DNA of 5,413 bases, from NCBI GenBank assembly GCA_002254895.1, contig NJDF01000016.1, positions 1-5,413 on the forward strand, read 5' to 3'. This DNA comes from Thermoprotei archaeon ex4572_64 (GTDB lineage: Archaea > Thermoproteota > Thermoprotei > Thermoproteales > Thermocladiaceae). A program made the position numbers and the translations under genes. The notes beneath the pieces are model-generated. The model did not search any database and was not told the DNA's origin. It was given only the letters and a program-made list of their open reading frames with translations. Positions 1 through 5,352 of this stretch are shown here, in pieces (position 1 is the first letter of the stretch; the number at the start of each line of letters is the position of its first letter).

Positions 1-192
1 TCAAGAAGTATTGACGCTGCCATCATGGCTAGAAAAGTAAATGCTAAACTTCTCATACTTACACACATAAGTACTCGATATAGAAGTGATGAAGAATTAC
101 TTACAAGTGAGGTGGTTAAGATCTTTCCAAACACCATGATTGCTAAAGACTTATTGAAGATTAACTTCACACTCAATACAGTAATTGATTAG
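1..192 (+). CDS. rnz: Ribonuclease Z (tRNase Z), C-terminal fragment
   Basis: This is the last 63 codons of a gene that enters from the left edge; frame 1 is open from base 1 to a TAG at 190-192. The fragment reads through an alanine-rich helix (DAAIMARK) into LLILTHISTRY, the C-terminal histidine motif of tRNase Z, where the histidine (residue 22 of the fragment) is a zinc ligand in characterised members. It is followed by a KIFPNTMIAKDL stretch typical of the family end. The enzyme is a metallo-beta-lactamase-fold endonuclease that removes 3' trailers from tRNA precursors. Only about a fifth of the usual protein of around 300 residues is visible, so upstream motifs such as HxHxDH cannot be checked. 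The end overlaps the convergent rRNA dimethylase gene by 42 bases (151-192). The family call is firm on the motif; the start is outside the window. Confidence 0.85.
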   Translation, partial: SRSIDAAIMARKVNAKLLILTHISTRYRSDEELLTSEVVKIFPNTMIAKDLLKINFTLNTVID

Positions 193-990
193 TTTAACAA
201 TACTTTCAAGATCTAAATCACGAACTCTAGCATTAACATTAAAATTCTTACTAGTAATGTAGTTTAGAAACTCATTGCCAAAGTACTTACTGACAACCCA
301 TTTAATACTTCTATTTCTATGTCTGAAAAGTATGTTTGTCATTTTTTCAAGTAATTCAAGATCTTCAATACACTTCTCTTCTCTACATCTTAACTTCAAA
401 ATAATTGAAGATACCTCAGGTGAGGGGTAAAAACTTTCAGGCCCTACCTTACGTAATCTTTCAATAATGTATGCACATTGAGTAATTATGCTTAATCTAC
501 CATAACTTTCAGAACCAGCTTTAGCTAATAATCTCTCACCAACTTCTAATTGTACAGTAATTACAGCATTTGGTATTCCATACTTAATCATTTTAATAAT
601 TAAAGGACTAGTTATATGGTAAGGTAGGTTGGATACCAGGTAATCAACTTCTGGCCAATTAATCTTTAAAGCATCACCTTGAACAATCTCAACGTTTTTA
701 TAATCTCTAAGTACATCACTTGCAACTCTAATAAGCTTTCTATCAATCTCTACTGTATATACTTTATGTGCTTTAAGTGCTAAATAGTACGTTAATGTTC
801 CAATTCCAGTACCTATCTCTAGGATGATGCTATCTCTAGGTACTTGATCAAGAATTAACTTAATAACTTCAGGATCAATTATGAAGTTTTGACTTAACTT
901 TTCTCTAGGCTTCACACCATACTTCTTAAGAACATTTAGAGTAATGTTTAGTAAGTCTCTCCTAGAGATTTTCTCAATTTCAGGAAACAT
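151..990 (-). CDS. ksgA: 16S rRNA adenine-N6,N6-dimethyltransferase (KsgA/Dim1 family)
   Basis: This 279-residue protein should dimethylate the two adjacent adenosines in the 3'-terminal helix of 16S rRNA with SAM as methyl donor, a late step of small-subunit maturation. Motifs seen: QNF at 34-36; SAM-binding motif I EIGTGIG at 58-64; acidic residues E81 and D106 that would contact SAM; the catalytic NLPY at 121-124, followed by HITSPL; and the FYPSPEVSS segment at 187-195, also typical of the family. Length is normal for the archaeal form. Position 33 is Ser where most members have Gly (LGQNF), a small deviation. The ATG at 990 directly follows AAGGAG with no spacer, too close for a normal Shine-Dalgarno interaction, so initiation may be leaderless or depend on a short leader. 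The next in-frame candidate, GTG at residue 26, would remove conserved-looking N-terminal sequence. The gene diverges from the HD-domain gene and converges on the tRNase Z gene. Confidence 0.95.
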   Translation of the reverse strand: MFPEIEKISRRDLLNITLNVLKKYGVKPREKLSQNFIIDPEVIKLILDQVPRDSIILEIGTGIGTLTYYLALKAHKVYTVEIDRKLIRVASDVLRDYKNVEIVQGDALKINWPEVDYLVSNLPYHITSPLIIKMIKYGIPNAVITVQLEVGERLLAKAGSESYGRLSIITQCAYIIERLRKVGPESFYPSPEVSSIILKLRCREEKCIEDLELLEKMTNILFRHRNRSIKWVVSKYFGNEFLNYITSKNFNVNARVRDLDLESIVKLINYCIECEVNLQ

Positions 991-1040
991 CTCCTTAACT
1001 TCTCAAAAAGTTAAAAAATAAAAATCATAAATTAACACTC
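991..1040. promoter_or_regulatory. Divergent promoter region between ksgA and the HD-domain gene
   Basis: These 50 bases must serve both genes. On the plus strand, AAAAG followed by TTAAAAAATA (1006-1020) looks like a BRE/TATA pair centred about 25 bases before the ATG at 1041, with no Shine-Dalgarno motif; the HD gene is therefore probably leaderless. On the minus strand the possible TATA elements are AT-rich stretches around 1011-1033, less clear. A perfect inverted repeat, TTAACTT at 995-1001 and AAGTTAA at 1008-1014, overlaps the plus-strand TATA box and the leader region of ksgA. The promoter assignment is inference from position and composition. Confidence 0.55.
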
Positions 1041-1613
1041 ATGAATATTGTTAAGTTCATCAAGATTATAGATACTCTCATAAATACTCCAAGAATTGGA
1101 TGGATACAGCGTGGAGTTTCTCAATCATGTGCAGAATCCATAAGTGATCACGTACTTACCGTATCATTACTGATATTGTACTTTATTGAAAAGTTTAAAG
1201 TTAAGAGTATCGATGTGAGTAAGATCTTAAAAATGGCTCTCATACATGATCTTCAAGAATCACTTACAGGTAATGTTTCAGGTGATGTTAGAAGAGTAGT
1301 TGATTGGAATGACATTGAAATTCAATTCTTTAAAAAGTTAGAACTCTCTAATGAACTAAACATGCTCTTTAGAGAGTATAGATTTAGTGAAAGTCTTGAA
1401 GGTATTCTTGTAAACATTTTTGACAAACTATCAACATTGATAAGGGCATGCATATACTATAAGCAGAAGTATGATGTTAAAGACTTAATTGAACATTATA
1501 GTGAGAAATCTAGAGAGTTGAATATGAGGTTAGCAAGTCTTAATGGTGAAATTGCAAGTAATGTAGATTCAATTATTAATGAAGTACTTGAGTGGTGTTT
1601 AAGTAGTGATTAG
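1041..1613 (+). CDS. HD-domain 5'-nucleotidase-like protein (YfbR/HDDC2 family)
   Basis: This 190-residue helical protein matches the HDDC2/YfbR family, metal-dependent phosphohydrolases whose E. coli member YfbR is a 5'-deoxynucleotidase acting on dNMPs. Visible motifs: PRIGW (R18, W21), which corresponds to the substrate-contacting Arg-Trp region; ESISDH at 32-37 giving H37; the signature HD at 69-70 followed by E73; and D128 in the NIFDKL segment as the fourth metal ligand. The HD metal-binding set is thus complete (H37, H69, D70, D128). One deviation is seen: the GD that normally follows eight residues after the HD pair is GN here (N78), and the equivalent Asp is an active-site residue in YfbR. 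Length is typical. The start at 1041 is supported by a TATA-like box about 25 bases upstream. It is a single gene, divergent from ksgA. A role in nucleotide pool control is likely, but the exact substrate cannot be told. Confidence 0.85.
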   Translation: MNIVKFIKIIDTLINTPRIGWIQRGVSQSCAESISDHVLTVSLLILYFIEKFKVKSIDVSKILKMALIHDLQESLTGNVSGDVRRVVDWNDIEIQFFKKLELSNELNMLFREYRFSESLEGILVNIFDKLSTLIRACIYYKQKYDVKDLIEHYSEKSRELNMRLASLNGEIASNVDSIINEVLEWCLSSD

Positions 1614-1619
1614 GTATAG

Positions 1620-1625
1620 TTTAAA
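1620..1625 (+). promoter_or_regulatory. TATA-like box for the small membrane ORF
   Basis: TTTAAA lies 26-31 bases before the ATG at 1651 and seven bases after the HD-gene stop codon. The spacing fits a leaderless archaeal start and there is no Shine-Dalgarno motif before the ATG. A second AT-rich element, CTATATA at 1633-1639, is too close for a leaderless transcript from this ATG. Inferred from position only. Confidence 0.4.
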
Positions 1626-1650
1626 GGATAGCCTATATACAAATTAATTC

Positions 1651-1743
1651 ATGAAGAAAGCTCTAATCCTGCTAATACTTGCATACTTAACCATAATAAT
1701 CATGGCTATAATATTCATGATGTATTGGGTGAGCATTACTTAA
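1651..1743 (+). CDS. Small single-span membrane protein, 30 residues, unknown
   Basis: An ATG at 1651 opens 30 codons ending in TAA at 1741-1743. The peptide starts MKK and is then almost entirely hydrophobic from residue 4 to 27 (rich in Ile, Leu, Met, with Tyr and Trp near the end), so it would form one transmembrane helix with the lysine-bearing N-terminus probably cytoplasmic. There is no charged residue after Lys3. A TATA-like TTTAAA sits 26-31 bases upstream, in line with the leaderless layout of other genes here. The ORF fills almost the whole gap between the HD gene and the convergent flavoprotein gene, overlapping the latter by 8 bases. I do not recognise a family. Short hydrophobic ORFs can arise by chance in AT-rich DNA, so expression and conservation are unproven. 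Confidence 0.45.
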   Translation: MKKALILLILAYLTIIIMAIIFMMYWVSIT

Positions 1744-2170
1744 TCATTACTGAATAGTTCTTAATAACAAATCTATATATACCTGCATATGTGTCAGAAT
1801 ATACGTATTGTCTAGCAAGTTCATCTATATTGAACTCAAAACCTCTAAGATATGCATCTCTAGGAACGATGTGTTTTACAAAAAGTTCAAGAACTTTCTT
1901 AACTCTCTCTAAGTCATGAATTTTCTCTAAGTAACCTTCTATGAGTATAGATACGTGTTTACCATGTTCTAAAAGTTCGACTAGATAACATGCATTTCTA
2001 TTCCTTTTTAGGCACTCTGTCTTTCTACCCTCCTTAACGAAGAGAAGATAAACATCATTGTTGTAAATGATGTACGCCATAGGTATGCAGTATGGCTTAT
2101 CTACATCTACAAGACCTAAAACTCCTCTCCAGTGCTTCTTTAAGTAATTAAGTAACTCCTCACTCAGCAT
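1736..2170 (-). CDS. NimA/PNPOx-like FMN-binding split-barrel protein
   Basis: This 144-residue protein has the layout of the pyridoxamine 5'-phosphate oxidase-like split beta-barrel family, nearest in pattern to the NimA (nitroimidazole resistance) branch. It shows a GVLGLVDVDKPYCIP first hairpin (16-30), a YIIYNNDVYLLF strand pair (33-44), then KEGRKTECLKRNRNACYLV (46-64), which matches the family's G.K...L..N..VCF.V segment at the flavin-binding site. Residues 86-102 form a charged helix and the chain ends in a short beta strand. Such proteins usually bind FMN or a related flavin as homodimers in the cytoplasm and act as small oxidoreductases; true PNP oxidase activity is not implied. Its start lies 32 bases after the stop of the SPOUT methyltransferase gene. 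It may be co-transcribed, but a TATA-like element in that gap suggests its own promoter. The specific substrate is unknown. Confidence 0.8.
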   Translation of the reverse strand: MLSEELLNYLKKHWRGVLGLVDVDKPYCIPMAYIIYNNDVYLLFVKEGRKTECLKRNRNACYLVELLEHGKHVSILIEGYLEKIHDLERVKKVLELFVKHIVPRDAYLRGFEFNIDELARQYVYSDTYAGIYRFVIKNYSVMIK

Positions 2171-2193
2171 ATCTAGTAAATACCTAAATTACG

Positions 2194-2201
2194 TACTTAA
2201 A
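2194..2201 (-). promoter_or_regulatory. TATA-like box for the flavoprotein gene
   Basis: On the minus strand TTTAAGTA lies 24-31 bases before the ATG at 2170, inside the 32-base gap after the upstream gene's stop. Only a weak AGGT is present about 14 bases before the ATG, so a separate leaderless transcript is plausible in addition to read-through from the methyltransferase gene. Inferred from position. Confidence 0.4.
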
Positions 2202-2202
2202 C

Positions 2203-3063
2203 TTACACATTCATGCATGTTCTCATAAAGTGAATGATTGATAAAGTTAATATTATTGCTTCCTCTGTTCTTATAGTTTCAACTCCCTGTTCAGGTACGA
2301 AGTTTATAAAGAAGTTCTTCTCTAGCTCTACTTCCAAATTCTCACTTCTTAATATATCATCAACACCCCATCTTGGTGAACCGTAAATTACTAGTACTTT
2401 CTTTGCTTTTTTAAGAGAACTTACAAACTCTTCAATAATATCACATATGCATTTTCCTTCTCTGCCTGTAAATACTTTAATACAATACTCAGAACTCTTT
2501 ATAATTTCTCTCAATCCCTTAATCTCAACATCAACATTCCAGTAAATACTTAACTTATCTTTACTTACAACACTTGCTCTAAAAGTATCTTCTCTATTAG
2601 TTCTAGCTTCAAGCTTAACAATAACATTACTGCCAATAGGGTATGGTTTAGAGATTTTTGCAAAATACTTATCACTAATCTTAACTATTGAGTAATATCC
2701 ATTCCACTTAACTACAATACCTTCTCTTACATCACCAACTTTAGGTTCTGAGAATCCGTGGCTAGGAGTCTTTAAAGGGGGTAAAAGTCCTGAAAATTTT
2801 AACTCCTTCTCAATTTTAAATAGATGCTTTCTCAGATGTGGTGGTGTCTTCAAGTATGATAAGTTTTTGAGAAGAAAGTTTACTTCTCTTCTATCGTACT
2901 TACCGTACGTGTATACTATTATCTTATTTACTTGAAAGATAGCTGCACCTCTACCAATATATCCAATCTTTCTAATCTTCTCACGTTCATCAGGTGCTTC
3001 TTCAAGTACATTCCACGGAATGGCAATGTCAATTAAGGGTTTGACAAGTCTAGGATAGTGCAT
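2203..3063 (-). CDS. SPOUT-superfamily RNA methyltransferase (DUF171 / COG2106, SPOUT1-like)
   Basis: This 286-residue protein matches the archaeal/eukaryotic DUF171 family (human SPOUT1/C9orf114), putative SAM-dependent RNA methyltransferases with a trefoil-knotted fold. Visible segments in order: an N-terminal half-domain with IAIPWNVLE (13-21); the family signature around PPHLRKHLFKIEKELKFSGL (74-93), running on into LPPLKTPSH; an inserted small beta-barrel (OB-like) region at about 108-168 (VGDVREGIVVKW onward), where RNA contacts are expected; a knot strand VLVIYGSPRWGV (223-234); and the C-terminal motif NFVPEQGVETIRTEEAI (254-270), which forms the SAM pocket in SPOUT enzymes. Length is normal. 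In many archaea this gene lies beside ribosomal protein genes; here it does not. The ATG directly abuts the TAA of a 40-codon ORF, implying translational coupling. The RNA target is not established from sequence. Confidence 0.88.
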   Translation of the reverse strand: MHYPRLVKPLIDIAIPWNVLEEAPDEREKIRKIGYIGRGAAIFQVNKIIVYTYGKYDRREVNFLLKNLSYLKTPPHLRKHLFKIEKELKFSGLLPPLKTPSHGFSEPKVGDVREGIVVKWNGYYSIVKISDKYFAKISKPYPIGSNVIVKLEARTNREDTFRASVVSKDKLSIYWNVDVEIKGLREIIKSSEYCIKVFTGREGKCICDIIEEFVSSLKKAKKVLVIYGSPRWGVDDILRSENLEVELEKNFFINFVPEQGVETIRTEEAIILTLSIIHFMRTCMNV

Positions 3064-3186
3064 TTACTTTCTCTTCCTCTCCTTACCTTTACTTTTACCT
3101 CTCTCTTCCTCCTCAATCTTACCAATCTTTCTCTCCTCCTCTTCACCAATACCTAGAAAGAGTGATGTTCTTTGCCTACCACCCAT
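3064..3186 (-). CDS. Small highly charged protein, 40 residues, tandem repeat, unknown
   Basis: An ATG at 3186 opens 40 codons ending in a TAA at 3064-3066 that abuts the methyltransferase ATG. The product begins MGGRQRTSLFLGIG. It continues with two adjacent 10-residue units, EEEERKIGKI (15-24) and EEEERGKSKG (25-34), and ends in a basic tail KERKRK. Twenty-two of 40 residues are charged, 13 basic and 9 acidic, so the second half would be a charged helix or disordered. The coding strand is almost pure purine over long stretches. The MGG start followed by a Lys/Glu-rich tail is loosely reminiscent of the N-terminal extension of archaeal ribosomal protein S25e, but the S25e domain is absent, so I do not assign it. 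A TATA-like box lies upstream. RNA binding or a leader-peptide role for the methyltransferase is possible. It could also be a non-coding purine-rich leader. Confidence 0.5.
   Translation of the reverse strand: MGGRQRTSLFLGIGEEEERKIGKIEEEERGKSKGKERKRK
3085..3144 (-). repeat. Tandem 30-base repeat inside the small charged ORF
   Basis: Codons 15-24 (3115-3144) and 25-34 (3085-3114) encode two imperfect copies of a 10-residue unit that begins EEEER. The first halves are nearly identical in DNA (GAA GAG GAG GAG AGA against GAG GAG GAA GAG AGA); the second halves are diverged. The repeat keeps the reading frame. Confidence 0.5.
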
Positions 3187-3216
3187 ACTTATCAGTTAAT
3201 ACTGTCTAGCTTGTGA

Positions 3217-3226
3217 TTTTTAAAAA
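3217..3226 (-). promoter_or_regulatory. TATA-like box TTTTTAAAAA before the charged ORF / T-run after the hydrogenase unit
   Basis: The self-complementary decamer TTTTTAAAAA lies 31-40 bases before the ATG at 3186 on the minus strand, giving a predicted leader of around 10 bases. It is also 10 bases downstream of the ferredoxin-like gene's stop on the same strand, so its first five T residues could act as an archaeal oligo-T terminator for the hydrogenase unit. Both roles are inferred from position. Confidence 0.4.
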
Positions 3227-3235
3227 CTTACTTAA

Positions 3236-3661
3236 CTATAGGATTATGCGTAAAGGATGTAATTTTCGACTTAGTACTCTACATTCAGTACACATTCTTA
3301 ACATGTCTTCACTTAAATCAATACCGTGACTTTTAAGTTCATTTACTAACTTCTCTAAACTTCTCTTTGTTGTGAAGTATTTACCGCAAAGTTCACATTT
3401 AACCATCTTTAAGCGAACTTCGTAGTATAGATCATCAATATTGTCTGTAATTATGTTATAATCTTCTCTAGGAGTTATGGCGTGTTCAGGACACGTATCT
3501 ACACACATGAGGCACTGTATACATCTTCCATAAAATATCTTCACAATCATGTAGTCTTCACGTTGTGTTACTTCAATAGCATTAGCTGGACAAACATTAC
3601 TACATGAGCCACAACCAGTACATCTGTTAGGGATTATTTTAGGAAAGGTTCTGTAAGTCAT
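3236..3661 (-). CDS. HycF-like 2x[4Fe-4S] ferredoxin subunit of group 4 [NiFe] hydrogenase
   Basis: This 141-residue protein carries two complete [4Fe-4S] motifs, C14-x2-C17-x2-C20-x3-C24-P and C47-x2-C50-x2-C53-x3-C57-P, the arrangement of NuoI/HycF electron-transfer subunits. After a short linker it has a further four-cysteine module, C89-x2-C92 and C124-x2-C127, separated by a charged helix. The same C-terminal module with two CxxC pairs occurs in E. coli HycF, so I prefer HycF-like over a plain polyferredoxin; the four cysteines probably bind zinc, which is inference. The protein would pass electrons between the donor side and the small subunit of a membrane-associated hydrogenase, on the cytoplasmic face. 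Its ATG lies one base after the TGA of the large-subunit gene, so the pair is tightly coupled. AAGGGAT about 8-14 bases upstream may serve as a weak ribosome site. Confidence 0.88.
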   Translation of the reverse strand: MTYRTFPKIIPNRCTGCGSCSNVCPANAIEVTQREDYMIVKIFYGRCIQCLMCVDTCPEHAITPREDYNIITDNIDDLYYEVRLKMVKCELCGKYFTTKRSLEKLVNELKSHGIDLSEDMLRMCTECRVLSRKLHPLRIIL

Positions 3662-3662
3662 T

Positions 3663-5318
3663 TCATAATCCCTTCATGCACGTTCTCGCAAGTCTTAACA
3701 TGGAGGTTGTTTTCCAATTTCCACTCTTAACATCAATAATTACTGCTCTATCCGTACATGCTAGGCATGGATCAATACTAGCTATAATTAATGGTACATC
3801 ATGTACTTTCTGTCCGTAAGTCATGTATGGTAGGGCTTGTAGGTTAGCGTATGTGGGTGCACGTACTCTCCATCTTAGAAGTTTCTTCTCTCTACCAATA
3901 ATTACGAAATGTATATTTTCACCACGAGGAGCTTCTGTCGAACCGATACCTATGCTTTTCTCGACAATTTCATACTTAACTTCTTTAGGAATCTCGCCTT
4001 TAGGTAACTTGTCTAAGACTTGTCTACATATACTTATGGATTCAAAAACCTCATCAACACGTACCATAAATCTTGCATAAACATCACCTTCAGAGTATGT
4101 TGGTATGTTAAAGCTAACTTCTCTGTAAGCAGCGTAGGGATGATTAGCTCTAACATCATGCTTAATTCCTGAACCTCTAGCTGTAGGCCCAACAACAGAT
4201 AGTTTTCTAGCATTTTCTTTACTTAAAATACCGATACCTCTTAATCTATTAGTTACACTACTTGGAATGGCTGTAAGAACATCTTTAAATTCACGCTCAA
4301 CCTTGCTGAGAATGTCTTGAATCTTTCTTACAAGTTGTGGTGTTAAGTCTCTACGTACAGTACCTATAAGGTTAATTCCATACATCTTTCTATTACCAGT
4401 AATTTCTTCACATAAGTTCATAATTTCTTCTCTAACTCTCATAATTTGTACAAAACCTTTAACATAATTAGTCAAGTGTAGAGTCAAACCAATCCATAAC
4501 ATGTGACTATGAATTCTCTCTAACTCTAGCATTAAAGTTCTAATAAAGTATGCACGTTCAGGTACTTCAATTCTTAAAGCCTCCTCAACTGCTTGACAAT
4601 AAGCACATGAGTGAGTAAAACCACATATTCCACATATCCTCTCTGCTAGGAATGGTATTTGATCAATAGTTAATTTAGCTTCACCTATCTTCTCAATTCC
4701 TCTATAATTGTAAAATCCTCTATAATCTACATCAATCACCTCATCATTCTTAACGTATATTATGAAATCTTCATGTTCATGAAATAGTGGGTGATGAGGA
4801 CTAACCTCAACGATCTTAACATCAGCACGACTTTTAAGGGGGTACTTTTTCAACTCTCCACTAGGTCTATAGTTGTACTTATAATCTTTCCTGTAAGGAT
4901 AGAGTTTTTCAGGAAAATCATCAGATTTCACAAGTCTTCTAGGATCTGGATGATCTTCAAAAATTACACCAAACAAGTCCATAGCCTCTCTTTCAGACCA
5001 ATTAGCAGGAGGTACTTCACGCGTTATTGATGGTAGTGTTAAATTGGAAGTGCTTGAAGAAATAATGATGTAGAGATTCAGCTCGTTATGTGTAAATATA
5101 TGGTATATGGAGTACTGATTTGTATGTGCTCTCTCATCACTTAAAACACCAACACAGTAGTGAAAGTTTAACTCATTGTACACGTGATTACATACTTCTT
5201 TCAATCTTTCCTTACTAACTCTAATCAATACTTTGTTAGGACTTATCTTCTCAAAACTTACAGCATACTTCTTAATTTTCTCTAAAACTCTACCTATAAC
5301 TTCTTCAGTAACATTCAC
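3663..5318 (-). CDS. Group 4 [NiFe] hydrogenase large subunit with fused NuoC-like domain (HycE-like)
   Basis: This 551-residue protein fuses two parts. Residues 1 to about 145 are a NuoC/30-kDa-like domain with its signature at 105-129 (ANWSEREAMDLFG, then HPDPRRL). From about 168 follows the NuoD/49-kDa-like catalytic domain, beginning VSPHHPLFH (172-180). The N-terminal nickel motif is RICGIC at 227-232 with H236, and the C-terminal one is DPCLACTDR at 516-524. All four Ni-ligand cysteines (C229, C232, C518, C521) are present, so this is a true hydrogenase rather than a NuoD or Mbx-type relative that lost them. After R524 come 27 residues; in HycE the equivalent tail is cut off after the Arg by a maturation protease. 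It should reduce protons or oxidise H2, coupled to a membrane ion-pumping module. The start is GTG at 5318: no in-frame ATG exists upstream before a TAG at 5364-5366, and a TATA-like box lies about 23-30 bases before it. Confidence 0.93.
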   Translation of the reverse strand: MNVTEEVIGRVLEKIKKYAVSFEKISPNKVLIRVSKERLKEVCNHVYNELNFHYCVGVLSDERAHTNQYSIYHIFTHNELNLYIIISSSTSNLTLPSITREVPPANWSEREAMDLFGVIFEDHPDPRRLVKSDDFPEKLYPYRKDYKYNYRPSGELKKYPLKSRADVKIVEVSPHHPLFHEHEDFIIYVKNDEVIDVDYRGFYNYRGIEKIGEAKLTIDQIPFLAERICGICGFTHSCAYCQAVEEALRIEVPERAYFIRTLMLELERIHSHMLWIGLTLHLTNYVKGFVQIMRVREEIMNLCEEITGNRKMYGINLIGTVRRDLTPQLVRKIQDILSKVEREFKDVLTAIPSSVTNRLRGIGILSKENARKLSVVGPTARGSGIKHDVRANHPYAAYREVSFNIPTYSEGDVYARFMVRVDEVFESISICRQVLDKLPKGEIPKEVKYEIVEKSIGIGSTEAPRGENIHFVIIGREKKLLRWRVRAPTYANLQALPYMTYGQKVHDVPLIIASIDPCLACTDRAVIIDVKSGNWKTTSMLRLARTCMKGL

Positions 5319-5340
5319 ATAAGTATTTAATTTAAATGAT

Positions 5341-5348
5341 AATTTAAA
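5341..5348 (-). promoter_or_regulatory. TATA-like box for the hydrogenase unit
   Basis: On the minus strand TTTAAATT lies 23-30 bases before the GTG at 5318, which fits a leaderless start. An identical octamer occurs at 5329-5336, 12 bases nearer the start codon, so the pair might also be a regulator site or alternative promoter. Its presence suggests that the large-subunit gene is first in its transcript. Inferred from position. Confidence 0.45.
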
Positions 5349-5352
5349 CTTC

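Noticed and set aside
1736..2170. True pyridoxamine 5'-phosphate oxidase (PdxH)
   Set aside because: The protein is shorter than PdxH and lacks its C-terminal dimerisation region; the pattern fits the broad NimA/PNPOx-like flavoprotein group instead.
2200..2222. ATGCAT-centred palindrome at the end of the methyltransferase gene
   Set aside because: It is short, imperfect and largely inside the coding end, so it is no stronger than expected by chance.
3064..3186. Ribosomal protein S25e for the charged small ORF
   Set aside because: Only the MGG head and Lys/Glu-rich character are similar; the winged-helix domain that defines S25e is absent in these 40 residues.
3823..4080. 85-codon plus-strand open frame
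   Set aside because: It lies wholly antisense to the C-terminal half of the hydrogenase catalytic domain, which has clear motifs; the translated peptide shows no recognisable domain and there is no promoter-like element in front of it.
4791..5030. 79-codon plus-strand open frame
   Set aside because: It is antisense to the NuoC-like domain and linker of the hydrogenase large subunit, and its composition looks like a shadow frame.
3663..5318. Respiratory complex I (NuoCD) or an Mbx-type subunit lacking nickel
   Set aside because: Both CxxC nickel motifs and a C-terminal tail after DPCxxCxxR are present, which complex I subunits and Mbx-type relatives lack.
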